NCBI GenBank assembly: GCA_012274445.1
Contig: JAAROD010000015.1
Span: 1,612,001 to 1,676,000, forward strand
Length of the DNA: 64,000 nucleotides
Direction: 5' to 3'
DNA from: Sclerotiophoma versabilis
Lineage: Eukaryota > Ascomycota > Dothideomycetes > Pleosporales > Didymellaceae
Part shown: positions 7,021-18,250 of the stretch, in pieces
Layout: the number at the start of each line of letters is the position of its first letter
Position numbering within the stretch: the stretch's first letter is position 1
The notes under the pieces: model-generated
Seen by the model: only the letters and a program-made list of their open reading frames with translations
Databases searched by the model: none
Told to the model about the DNA's origin: nothing
Program-made: the position numbers and the translations under genes

Positions 7021-9355
7021 CCGCCTTAGGTGACAAAAAAGGCTGCACATTGGATTTAACAACCATATAGTGCTACTGCTACACTATCTGACTCGTAATC
7101 CATGCCGGGACAGTAAAGAAGTTGCGAGATTATGCAAAAGATAGCGGGCGAGCAGGACGAGATGGGCCGAAGAGTGAGGCGGTTGTTTTAGGAGGGATAA
7201 GACACAGTCGTGATGGCAACGAGCGAAAGTGAAATTGGGATGGGGTAGATGAAGAAACGTGGGAGTTCATCACGGTCCGAAGATTTATGAGAATTGTGTT
7301 GGATAGGAGACAGGTAGGACGAATGTAGCCGGCGCGTCAGGGACCAGGCCAACATAGAGGCGGAGCTTGTAAGAGAAGATCAAGGCGGTGGGAGTGGATG
7401 AGGAAGATAGAGTAGCGTTTTATCAGGAGAGAGGAGCACGAACATTGGTGGGAAGAGAGAGATGGAGTTACAGTCCGAGGGGTTGGGTAGGGGTTCAAGA
7501 ATTAGAAGAGATATTGGACGAGATTCAGAAGGGGTTAGAACTTATTGCGAGTTTGGTTTGGTGGGAGAGATTTGCATGTTGTTGAGTGCGGTGTTCCGTA
7601 GGCCATTTGCGAAAGGTATGAGTGCCTACATCCACACGACCTATCGCATATATAGTGAAACCGCGTTCTAGCTCCACTTCTATCCTCTTGTTGCCCTAAA
7701 AGAAAACACACTAAGAATTTAACTTTATTTTAACGTTGGATTTACCACATTGGACTAAGTCGCAATCATCAGCCAGATCAGAAGAATACCTTGCTGCGAT
7801 GTCCACTATTACACTCTTTGCTAGTAGATGTAATATGTCTATCCAATAGAAGTTGGGTTAGCAAAACTGTACTGTATTAATTTCCTTATTATCTAGGATA
7901 GTATCCATTGCGTCCCTTAACGAAGCATGCCTTGTGCACTTTAAGCTGTTACGCCCCATGACAATAAACATTATATGTCATTGTTTTCCGCCAATGCGGC
8001 ACATTGACTACGCTGCTGAAGCGACACATGTAAACGAAGCAGGAATTTCAGCATGTTACTACAGATCGCATGACACTCAGTAATGTGATCAGTTTTTGGT
8101 TTGATTTATTCGATCGGTGTCAAGTAAGATCGGTGCTACTATTCTGTAGTAACGACACTGAGCAGGCTGTATCACCACCACACACTCTCAAATATACAAT
8201 ATGTAAGAACACTACTCTTTAGGCTTTGTGTTCAAAATTGACAATCGACCCTGTTGTTGCAAACTTGGCCCAGCTCTTGAGCTAGACAATCATTGCCGCG
8301 CACTACTCATTGCTACCTTGTTATCGCGGTCTTTGCCTAGGGAACTATCCGGTCTATTCTTCATACCGTGTTCTTGTCGTTAGAAAGATTGTTATTGGTG
8401 AGACTGTTAGGCACATCGCTGTTGCTTTGGTCTGTAGATTCTGCATTTGTGTTGATTGTAAAGTCGGTCAAGTCGGTGTACCAGCAGTCGTGGCTGCTGG
8501 ACTGCTCTCTGACGTCACCTGTACGCCATTTGGATGCCTCTAATGCTTCATCTCCGCTGAGCTCTGGCGTAAGCTGCCTGTTAGTTTCTTGCCCCGCCTT
8601 ACAGCCTGTTGTTTAGCTTTGAAGCTATGCTGAAGCTTGTCTGTGTAGATCGTGTTATGTCCTGTGCTAAGCAATTTCATACTTCTTTTCTACTCTATAC
8701 TTAAAGAGACATGAGTTATCTTCTAACCTAAAGCTATTTTACGACTTGGATCGGAACGAGTCTTTGTGTGCTAGAACATAGCACTGTCTAACTCTGGCCT
8801 CTCGTTAAGGACTAACTCCCGACTTATGTCGTTAGGCTGATACAAGACCCTTTCTTATAATAGCCAATCTACGGTAAATCGTGATTTGTAGCGTTAACAA
8901 CCTATTATCGCAGCTGCAGCTGATGTTACTTTCTTCTACTCTTAGCAGAATGCCTAGCATCACAGTTGAACGAGCTCTTCTCTAACAGGACTAGTTTCTG
9001 CGTTGTTCTTTAAAAGGCTGAACAGTACTGTAGCAATAGGATTTGCACTGTAGACAGATGATGCCCTCCTAACAGCTGAGGCCGCAAGCTGGAAAGAAGC
9101 ACCTGCAGTCGACACAACCCCGGTCTAAGTAGGTAGCTTGTACGGATTAGTGGTGATACTGATATATGATAGAAAACCCTAAATGCACGCAAAATTAAGA
9201 GCTATGCTTCTTTAAATAACGTGCAGGGCTTAATCTATAATAAGACAATTGGCATCGCATTATGCGATACAAGCTCTGACTACACCAAGGCAGCTAGTGC
9301 AGCCAACGGATAATTAATCTCTAAATTGCATACAATAAAACAGAGTACCTGTATT

Positions 9356-9388
<33 letters not shown>

Positions 9389-10184
9389 GTTGCTTGTAAA
9401 AACTATTCACCATAGAGAATTCAGAAAGCTATTCCTTATACCTATTGATGGAAGATATCGGGACGGTAGAGAGGTATTATAGATAGACAAGCAGCAATAG
9501 AAACGAGGCTTTGCATTAAGAATAGGAATAGAACAATCGCTGCGTCTTGTCTAGACAGGTGAGGCTTCTTAATATACCTCTCTTTCTGATAAGCTAAACT
9601 TGTACAACCTCTGAGGATACCGAGGGTTCAACATTTGACCATATAACCCTAGACAGACTATCAGCCCAGCAGAAGAGTTGTTGTGTATGTATTATCCTCA
9701 AGTGTATACTCTGCTAAGAAGTCCTCTTACTCTAGTGTTGATTACTATTAATCCGAGTAAGCTATTGGGTTGAATTAGCAACTAGTCATATACTCTTAGA
9801 GCATTAGTGGCCTTAGTAACCTTCTGCTAACTTGTAATAACAGTACCCTTGAGAAAACTAATAGCCGACTGTGTAGGGGTCTACATTAACAGCGTGATGT
9901 TGGTGATGTAGAGCGTCAAAGACCGAGTAACGCGTTGTGGTGGGATGGCCATTCTATACGGCCGAGCTTAGCGCATCGGCTCTGGCCGCACCTGCCCAGC
10001 AATGACCTCGGAGCTGACCGTTTCAGGGTCCCCAACTCCATCATTTGCCATCCGTAAGTGCCCCCACTCTAGCGACCATCCACCACGCTTGCGACCAAAT
10101 GGGACTCTACCGACCTCTGTTTCTTCTCCTCTCTGCCTTTGTAGACTACGGGTGACACTATCGCATGCGCTGCAACCCGACACA
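7021..10184. other. Gene-free, probably decayed repeat DNA upstream of the Moco sulfurase gene
   Basis: No ORF here is convincing. The part from about 7130 to 7570 is strongly purine-rich on the plus strand and less AT-rich than its surroundings; 7388-7585 holds a 65-codon ORF with no family I recognise. From 7700 to 9950 the sequence is moderately AT-rich, with a long poly(A) tract at 9360-9386. The last ~250 bases before 10185 presumably contain the promoter and 5' UTR of the next gene. Confidence 0.5.
9360..9386 (+). repeat. Poly(A) tract of 27 A
   Basis: Twenty-seven consecutive A residues. It may be the tail of a decayed non-LTR element inserted in plus orientation, or a simple homopolymer; the flanks are too worn to decide. 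Confidence 0.8.
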
Positions 10185-12728
10185 ATGGAGGACGCAGCTC
10201 ATATTACCTACGATAAGGCGGTCGAAGAGTTACGTGCGAAGGAGTATCCCATGCTCCAGGGTTGGTTCTCTTCAATAATCTTTCTGTCCGGTATTGACTG
10301 TCGGCTAGGAACGACTTACCTCGACCATGCTGGAACCACACTCTATCCGAAATCGCTGATCGAGCGCTTCTCTGCTGACATGATCGCGAACCTCTATGGC
10401 AACCCGCACTCCGCCTCCAACGCCTCCCAACTGACGACGCGCCGCATTGAAGATGTCCGATTACGGCTACTTGGGCTGTTCAAGGCCGACCCACAAGAGT
10501 TTGACGTGGTGTTTGTGGCCAATGCTACTGCGGGCATCAAGCTGGTCATGGATGCATTCAGGGATCAAGAGAGTGGCTTTTGGTATGGGTACCACAGGGA
10601 TGCGCATACAAGCCTGATAGGCGTACGGGAAGCGGCAATAGAACACCGCTGCTTTGCCACCGATGCAGAGGTTGTAGATTGGATCCAACAGCCAGCACAA
10701 GAGGACGGAAGGGCACACTTGTTCGCATATCCTGCGCAATCGAACATGAATGGACGTCGACTACCGCTGGACTGGTCCCAACGAATCCGTGCCGCAGACA
10801 ACAAAGGAAAGACTTACACGTTGCTGGACGCCGCAGCCCTCGTGTCGACCTCGCCCCCTGACCTAAGCAGTGCTGAAAACGCACCTGACTTCACCGTGCT
10901 CAGTCTGTACAAGATGTTCGGATTCCCTGATCTGGGTGCGTTGATAGTCAGGCAAGCATCAGCACACGCGTTCGACAAGCGCCGCTACTTCGGTGGCGGC
11001 ACAGTCGAGATGGTTGTGTGCCTAAGAGAGCAATGGCATGCGAAAAAAACAGACTCGCTTCATGAGCGTCTAGAGGACGGCACTTTGCCAATCCACAGCA
11101 TTATGGCGCTTGACTCCGCCATGGCTATCCACAATGAACTGTTCACCTCGCTGGAACGTGTCTCGCAACACACAAGCTTTCTGGCTGCAAAGCTATACAA
11201 TGAGCTGTCATCTTTGCGACACAGTACTGGCCAAGAAGTGTGCCAGATCTACAAAGATCCAAAATCTACCTATGGCGACGCAGCTACTCAAGGACCGATT
11301 GTTGCATTCAATTTGCGCAATGAGACTGGTGGTTGGGTCAGCAATGCAGAGGTAGAGAAATTGGCGGCAATCAAAAACTTCCATCTGCGCACAGGCGGAC
11401 TTTGCAATCCAGGCGGCGTGGCTGCTTCGCTCAGTCTGGCTCCATGGGAAATGCACGACAATTTCTCTGCTGGTCAGCGATGTGGTAATGAAAATGACAT
11501 TATGCGCGGCAAACCGACCGGCATGGTACGCGTCAGTCTTGGGGCGATGAGTACACTGGAAGACGTGCATTCATTTGTTGCATTTGTGAGCGAATTCTTT
11601 GTACAAAGCAAGGCACCCAGCGCGATGCCACCTGGTCTATGCGAAGAAGTGGGACTGTCACTTGCAAGCCGTCTGCATGTGGAGAGTCTATCAGTGTATC
11701 CTATCAAGAGCTGCGCAGGCTTCAGCGTGCCGCTGGGGCAGGCATGGGAAGTCTATCCAGAAGGGCTTGCTTGGGATCGTGAGTGGTGCCTTGTGCATCA
11801 AGGAACAGGTGCAGCATTAAGCCAGAAGCGCTATCCAAAGATGGCTCTCATTCGTCCAAGCATCGATCTGGCGGAAGGTACGCTACGTGTACGAATAGCG
11901 GGCACATTGAAGGGCACCACTGCGGATGATGAGATCACCGTTCCTCTCTCAGCGGACCCGCGAATGTTTGCAGATAACGCGATATACAGAGAGGCCAGCG
12001 CTAAAGTATGTGGAGACTCCGTTCAAGCCAAGACCTACAAGTCAAGTGAGATATCAGCTTTCTTCTCTCAAGCCCTCGGGGTGGCTTGCCATCTTGCCCG
12101 CTTTCCAGCCGCCGGCAACGGAAGCGGTTCTTCGCCCAGGCACTCTAAAGCATATCTGCGGAAATATCAGAAAGCTCAGAGCATGCACATACCTGGCGCC
12201 TACCCAGATACGGTGTCTGTTACACCAGGCGCATGTGTTTCTAAACCGATCTTACTGGCGAATGAGAGTCCCATCTTGACCATTTCACGATCAAGCCTCA
12301 ATCGCTTGAATGAGTTGATCAAAGCAGATGGCGGCAAGGCGGCGCAAGCTGAAGTCTTCCGAGCCAACATAGTGGTAGCGGAGAACCCAGACTACCCGCC
12401 TGGGCTTGAAGATCCATACGCGGAAGACGACTGGCGCTATCTCCAAATTGGCCAACAGTACTTCGAGATGTTGGGGGCTTGTCGAAGATGCCAGATGGTG
12501 TGTATCGATCAGCAAACCGCTGAACGTGACCAAGAGCCGTTTACTACACTCGCTAAGACGCGCCGTTTCGATGGCCGCGTGTACTTCGGTGAGCACACGT
12601 GCCACCTGCCTATGCGAGACTCCTCGGTCCTCGTACAAAATCCTACTATCATGGTCGGTGACGCCGTGCAGCCATATCGCGACGACGAGGTCAGTCAGGA
12701 CAGTCGTCTTTGGTCCATTGTAGGCTGA
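10185..12728 (+). CDS. hxB: Molybdenum cofactor sulfurase (HxB/MOCOS type)
   Basis: This enzyme exchanges an oxo for a sulfido ligand on the Mo centre of xanthine dehydrogenase and aldehyde oxidase; it is cytosolic. The N-terminal part is a PLP-dependent NifS-like class V aminotransferase fold: TYLDHAGTTLYPKSL at the start, PLP lysine in LSLYKMFGFPDLGAL (about residue 227 after splicing), conserved Cys in GGLCNPGG (about residue 391). A MOSC N-terminal barrel begins at VYPIKSCAG and the MOSC domain ends the protein. I chose ATG 10185 (MEDAAHITYDK), not the in-frame ATG at 10002, because the extra 61 residues look like UTR. A 48-nt in-frame intron at 10261-10308 (GTTGGT...GGCTAG) probably must be removed, giving MLQ-GTTYLDHAG as in the family. 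The spliced length is 831 residues, normal for HxB. Confidence 0.93.
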   Translation: MEDAAHITYDKAVEELRAKEYPMLQGWFSSIIFLSGIDCRLGTTYLDHAGTTLYPKSLIERFSADMIANLYGNPHSASNASQLTTRRIEDVRLRLLGLFKADPQEFDVVFVANATAGIKLVMDAFRDQESGFWYGYHRDAHTSLIGVREAAIEHRCFATDAEVVDWIQQPAQEDGRAHLFAYPAQSNMNGRRLPLDWSQRIRAADNKGKTYTLLDAAALVSTSPPDLSSAENAPDFTVLSLYKMFGFPDLGALIVRQASAHAFDKRRYFGGGTVEMVVCLREQWHAKKTDSLHERLEDGTLPIHSIMALDSAMAIHNELFTSLERVSQHTSFLAAKLYNELSSLRHSTGQEVCQIYKDPKSTYGDAATQGPIVAFNLRNETGGWVSNAEVEKLAAIKNFHLRTGGLCNPGGVAASLSLAPWEMHDNFSAGQRCGNENDIMRGKPTGMVRVSLGAMSTLEDVHSFVAFVSEFFVQSKAPSAMPPGLCEEVGLSLASRLHVESLSVYPIKSCAGFSVPLGQAWEVYPEGLAWDREWCLVHQGTGAALSQKRYPKMALIRPSIDLAEGTLRVRIAGTLKGTTADDEITVPLSADPRMFADNAIYREASAKVCGDSVQAKTYKSSEISAFFSQALGVACHLARFPAAGNGSGSSPRHSKAYLRKYQKAQSMHIPGAYPDTVSVTPGACVSKPILLANESPILTISRSSLNRLNELIKADGGKAAQAEVFRANIVVAENPDYPPGLEDPYAEDDWRYLQIGQQYFEMLGACRRCQMVCIDQQTAERDQEPFTTLAKTRRFDGRVYFGEHTCHLPMRDSSVLVQNPTIMVGDAVQPYRDDEVSQDSRLWSIVG

Positions 12729-14047
12729 GGGCAATTGACGCTTTGTTTTCAGCGTCTCGACGAGAGCCAAATCGTGACTATACTTAGCTACATCATGAAC
12801 ATCGACAGTCGTGTCATACATTCACACGCTTTGGTCATGCACTTGAGCTCATTACGCGAGGCTCAAGTCGTACGTGATGAAGCTCATGATTGGCTGGTAG
12901 CGTTCGCAGTGTCAGCAGTGCAACGAACCTGGAACGGCCACGATATATCGCACATGGCAACGCAGAAACATGGCGCTTCATCTGGCCAAGATAGCCATGG
13001 TCGTAGCAAACAACAGGGGTGGTCGCTGCACATTGCAGTTTCAAGGAAGATGTGCTCAAGGTACATGAACCTGTCAGGAAGCCCTAGGGAGTCTTCTCCC
13101 GCACGGCCTTTGTATTGACATGGGCGTGCCGCTGGCGTTGAGAGGCGCGCGCTCAAGGACGAACCAGAGGTAGCCCTCACAGTGGTTTAACGGCTGGCTT
13201 TGCAGCGGCCAGACGGCGCGGAGACAGTAGCAAATGGAAGCGCGCGACAGGTCTACACAAGCTTAGAGATTATACAGCGGCTGGAAGCAATACATAAAAT
13301 GGTCTAACAATCCCATGAGATCAGTTGCACAGCTCGCCTGCATCAGCATCTTTGCCCCAATTCTATTCACGGCAACATCGCTCTAGTAGTGTTCTTCTTT
13401 CAATCACTTCGCCGTCAAACATCGACAGCTCACACGCTTGTCTCAGGTTTACTCCGCCCAACTATTTTCGAACCCGCTTTGTTCTGCATCCCGCACATCG
13501 ACGCTTGCATCACAGTTCCGTGAGCCACGCAGCAAATCACAGGCTCAGACGGCCGCTCTGCTCTCTACAGACCTGCAGGGGCCGCAGTCGGGTCACACGC
13601 TTTGGTTTCATTGCTCTCAGCCAATTGCGTCTTTGAAGGGTAGAAGCAGTTCCCCAGCGCACAGGGCAGCCCCGGCGCTTACAGCGACGTTTGATTTGCA
13701 GCGCCGCAGGATTAGGCGGCTGTTTGGCACCCCCCCGAAAAGACGGTCCCTCGTTAGGCCCCGCTCTGACACTGGCACTGGCATCTTGTTACGCGCCCGC
13801 CTATTCTTAGGCTGTCTACACTCTACAACCCATTCAGCTGCCACCAACACGTCGCTCGCATTAAGCTAGTCAACGCAATAAACATACACCTGGCCGGCGA
13901 CAAAAGTACTTGCCTTTCCGTTCTGCCCTGCTCCCTCTTCACCTGTCCACTTCGACCGTGGAAGGCACAGCGCAGCCCACTTTCGCTCGCAAGACTATCG
14001 ACCAGAAGCCCAAGTCTTTCGTTCACGACACGGCAAACATCACCAAC
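12729..14047. other. Intergenic region and pyrimidine-rich 5' leader
   Basis: No supported gene. The stretch from about 13320 to 14047 is rich in C/T runs and short upstream ATGs, as usual for a long 5' UTR and promoter of the gene starting at 14048. Confidence 0.5.
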
Positions 14048-14821
14048 ATGGCCACTACTACCGATTCAAAGCCAGCGCCGGCACCTCTACCGTCGTCATT
14101 GAAGACGCCTCTGTCTGCTACTTATCCATCTGAACTCAAGTCTCCTATGGTCATGTCTGCAACAACACCGACCTTTGCCTGGATCAAGCGTGAAGATAGC
14201 CTGAAGACTCCCATCACCCCGCCAGCAGCCTACCTGGATTTTCTTAAGACCTTGTCGCCTGCCTTCATGAGTCCTATGTCTACTGGCACAAGCACCAAGT
14301 TTGTCTTCGAAGGCCGCCCCACCTCAGTCACGTCGTCAGCATCCAGCGGGTCTTTCATGTCAACATCAGCCCCAGCAGACAAGGACTCACCCGCAACCTC
14401 ACGATCAAGCAGCTGCAGTCGAAGCGACACGAAGGATGAGGTCAAAGACGAAGTCCCAATGTCTGCCCCTCCTACAAAGATCCGGACACAAACCATCACC
14501 ATTCCACCTCCGTCACCTTTCACACGGCCACAGTCGGCGCGCACCCCACGCCTTTATATTCCTCAGTCACCGTTCTCACCGGCAGCAGTACGGTCACCGA
14601 ATAGCTCAGACTCGGCCAATAACTCAGCCATCTCGCCCTTTCCCACAGCTTCGCCAAAGGTCTGGGAAGCAGAAGCTAAGAGCGGCCGGTCAAGACGTGT
14701 CAGCGTGCGGGAGGTCGTCACTCGCACCGTGACATATAGCAGCACACCAGTCGACAAGAAAGCGCCCAACTTCCCCCAAATCGACCCCGCACCGCGTGGC
14801 AAGCGGAGAAAAATTGAATGA
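14048..14821 (+). CDS. Uncharacterised Ser/Thr/Pro-rich protein, 257 residues
   Basis: I do not recognise an assigned function. The start at 14048 has a good context (CCAACATGGCC); the frame is open further upstream but that part looks like UTR. The protein is low-complexity and presumably disordered, with many SP/TP dipeptides. A conserved-looking core, WIKREDSLKTPITPPAAYLD (about residues 38-57), runs into FLKTLSPAFMSP. Near the C terminus RRVS is a potential basophilic kinase site, and the protein ends with a basic cluster GKRRKIE that could act as a nuclear signal. Together this suggests a phosphorylated regulatory protein, which is inference only. There are no introns. Confidence 0.65.
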   Translation: MATTTDSKPAPAPLPSSLKTPLSATYPSELKSPMVMSATTPTFAWIKREDSLKTPITPPAAYLDFLKTLSPAFMSPMSTGTSTKFVFEGRPTSVTSSASSGSFMSTSAPADKDSPATSRSSSCSRSDTKDEVKDEVPMSAPPTKIRTQTITIPPPSPFTRPQSARTPRLYIPQSPFSPAAVRSPNSSDSANNSAISPFPTASPKVWEAEAKSGRSRRVSVREVVTRTVTYSSTPVDKKAPNFPQIDPAPRGKRRKIE

Positions 14822-16876
14822 ACAACGTACGGTTACACAACTTGCCCGTACCGCTGTCCAACCTCGAGCATAAGCGGGTGTGCAACCACCGCGTACGACA
14901 CCATTCTCCCCCAACCGAGTATCATTTGGCACCACCTGCCACAGCACTTACTTCTACCACGGTTCTCCACCATACAGTTGTGTTTTTCGCTCATGCATCG
15001 CGATCACATCCTACGTTAACGACATTTACCGGCCTACCCTATCAACTAATACTCGGGTCCCGGCGACTCGCTCGCACCATCGTTCCTTTCGACCACCCTT
15101 CGACGTTCGATTCTTGGAGCTGGTGCACTCTCACACACTCCTTTCTTTTGTCTATTCATCATTAGAGGAACAGCTTATGCTTTCGCTGTTCTCTCACGAC
15201 CTGTACGGTTCGGTAATCGACCGAAGTCTTCGGCGCGGAAAATTCATATCTTTTATCGCGGATACCTCTTGGTGCGCTGGCGCGTGCGGTGTTCTACGGC
15301 GCAACGCTGGGATCATTTGGGATCCCGGCTCTTTTTGACTACGAGCGGGAAGAGGCTCATTTCTTGTGAGAGAGTGGGCAGCAAAGTTGGCTATAGCTGG
15401 CGACAAGGAAGCCACCAACTGAAAGGCTTCTCTCACCTCATTCCAAGAAGCAAACCAATCAACAATGTTCATCCAGATGCTGTTCAAGACTGACATTTTC
15501 CTCTTCGTGTTGTCCCTACCTCCAGATCACACCAATGCGCAAATCAAGATCGCCATCCAGAATTGGAAAGCATGCACCTCCCTCACAGCGCCTCAAGCTC
15601 ACATGTGACGCACAGCCTGCACACGCCGTTCCTCCACCTCACATGACCATTCCCGTCATTACCCAATCTACCAATTTCCCCTCCTCACGTCGCGCCCCAA
15701 CCACCGCCCCAAAGCCCTCCCTCCCTCAACACTTCTTCTCCCACTGTGACTCGTACCGTTGCGATTTGTGGCCGACCCGGTGAGGAAAGCATGGGTGACG
15801 AGCAGATGGAAACTTCCCGCTGCTAGCCCAGCCAATCATGCCCGCAATGCAGGGTATTGCAAGGAAGCCCGGCGCTTAGCCATGCGGACGGGTCGACGAG
15901 CCGCGAGGGCGGCGCAGGCCTCGCACCCCCCAGCATGGTTGGTCCGCGTTCCTCGATGGTCGTTCCATGGTATTTACTCAGAAGTCGATGCGAGTTGCTG
16001 GCAACGCCGGATGGATAAGATGGGTACGGCAGAGGGAGTGTGCTTGCATTGAGGTTTTGGTTTTGTAGAACGGATATGGCTGCGCATGGCGATCTTGGGT
16101 TTGATCGGAGCAGCACGCCGCTCGCACGGGTCACGGGCTAGGCTCTGGAGGATGGTGCGTGCAGGATCGCAGAGCGTGTTTTGGCCAATTAGGATGCTGT
16201 TGTAGCGTTTGACAATCGAGCTGCACCGTCACGTACATATCGTTGCTGTGCCTCTCACACGCATAGAAGATGATGAACAAAGTTTGTGTAAGTCGGTGAA
16301 TCTGATGTGCTGTCATGGACGACTAGAGTCAAGGAGAGTGTAGTACAGTGGGGCGGTGGAAGTCTTCACTTGTGTTGGGGCCTTGTTGCGATGCGGGTTG
16401 CTCTGCGTGCGACCATACTTCCAGTCCTCCACTTCCTTCCTTGGCCGCCATCGAAGCGTTAATATCCTCTGTGCTTCCTCCAAAGCTCTCAGTGGCTCTC
16501 AGTGGCTCTTAGGGTGTTCAAGGTTTCGCTGCAGAGCTTTCTTGATCAACCAGCGCTTGATGTTACCATTGTGTGCTTTGTTGTGTGTCACCAAGAGGTG
16601 GGTTGTCGCAGATTGATGCGCGGTAAAGAGAGACCTTTGAGGATAAGGTAAAATACAAATGCTATAGTGCTCGATATGCCTTGCGCCCATACTTGCACTT
16701 TGAATGGATCATCTCGTTCGCCAAGAGCCTACTTAACGACCGCGAATAGTTACTAGACACCCGGTTACAACAAAGAGCTCCTGGTAGGTTTCCGTTAGCG
16801 AAGAGAAACAGCTGGAAAGAGTGGCTTTCAGTAAAGCTATTTTCAATGATTGGTCACATTCTCTATACAGTCCCGC
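14822..16876. other. Two-kilobase gap without supported gene
   Basis: Several short ORFs occur (for example 15535-15783 and 15759-16052), but none has recognisable domains or convincing codon use. The first few hundred bases are probably the 3' UTR of the preceding gene. The remainder shows nothing I can name. Confidence 0.5.
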
Positions 16877-17802
16877 TCAAAGCAGTGCCTTCCAGCCCTT
16901 GCCACTCGGCCTCTCGAGCCCAAGGAAGTCTGTAAGCTGTCCAAGATGATCGACGCCCCAGAAGCCTTCCGTCTCACCCTTCGCGTTTGTGGCTGCAATA
17001 TGTTAGTACACTGGGTCTTGCACATCTCCGTCAACACTCACCAACAAAGTATGGCAACCCAAATGCACCATCCTTGAATGCCTGGTCCGTGTTCTGTGTG
17101 AGTACCTTCTTCACTTCATCGGTCTTTGTCCTTTCGAGCACCCTCTTTGCCTCCTCATCGCTCCCAACAACCGTACGCATAATTGCAAGCAAGTTCTCCG
17201 GCTTTAAAGGCTCACCCCACTGGACCCATGTGTTCTCGTAGAATAATGAGACAGCACTTTCGACAGACTGAGGGTACGAGATGGACAGGGATGCCAGAGC
17301 GCGCTGGATTGGCAGGGTATTAACCGGGAATCCAGGAGGCGAGCCCTTTGATATGGGAACGTTGAAGTACTTCGCCCAGCGTATGCGCTCAGCGTTGATC
17401 CACTTATCCTTGTCTGTAGCACGTCAGGCCAAACCAAGGATAAGGGTGTGCAAATGCTTGCACAACCTTGCGATCTTAGTGACGTGAGGAAGCCAAACTT
17501 ACTCTTGATAGCGAGAGGAGGCGTATTGCCACAAGTGTTCATCAAGCCACCCAGGAGTATGGGCACGTACTTTATCTCACATTGCTTAAATGCTGGTGAG
17601 TTCTACAGGCTCACGTTAGTCTGAAGCTTCGATTCTCCTTGAATGTTATACGTATGAAGAGCTCATAAACAAGTCATGGAAGCAAGAACGCTATGTTGCG
17701 TATGAACTGACAGGGGTTGTAACATACCTTCAAGACATAGAAAGCAATGTACGCGAACGGTGACACGATGTCAACGTAGAGTGTGATCTTCGATTGAGCC
17801 AT
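16877..17802 (-). CDS. GST-kappa / DsbA-fold 2-hydroxychromene-2-carboxylate isomerase-like protein
   Basis: This is a glutathione-dependent oxidoreductase of the thioredoxin-like DsbA superfamily, usually mitochondrial or peroxisomal. Four exons on the minus strand: 17728-17802, 17503-17602, 17042-17413, 16877-16992, total 663 nt (220 residues, close to the usual ~225). All junctions have GT/AG and matching phases. The protein begins MAQSKITLYVDIVSPFAY, where Ser14 in the SPFAY motif is the equivalent of the catalytic serine. KNKDKW forms across the second intron, FKDGAFGLPYFVA across the third. The C-terminal GFWGVDHLGQLTDFLGLE is the family signature. The physiological substrate cannot be told from sequence. 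Confidence 0.9.
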
Positions 17803-18250
17803 ACTGCGCAGTGCTGTTCTGGAAAGACTACTAAACTGAGAGTCCCAGAATGATGTAGAGACAACACCGGACGCTCAAGCGTTGACCAGAAGATGTCGAA
17901 GGTTGCAGATGACCTCACATCCGACAGCCGAGGCCCACGAACGGTGGAGAACTCAAGCCTGGGGAAGGCGTGGCTTGCACTAGCAGTACTTCCACAACAG
18001 CAATCACACATGCACGACAACATAAAGATAAAAGTGTTGTTGACCGAAGTAGATATGCAACTTCGAGTTGCGCTGACTTGCTTCACATAAGGACCTGCGC
18101 GCAGAGCATGTGCTGATATGCGAATCTACCTCTAGCGGCCTGTAAATGCAGTGCGCAACGTGCAGTCGCGCCCAACAACGCCAAAACGGGCTGAAGCCGC
18201 CGTGAGATTTTGCAGGGTATCAAGTATTCAAGAGGGAAATGCCGAATCGT

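Noticed and set aside
15535..16052. Two overlapping plus-strand ORFs
   Set aside because: Short, mutually overlapping, no domains, no splice logic.
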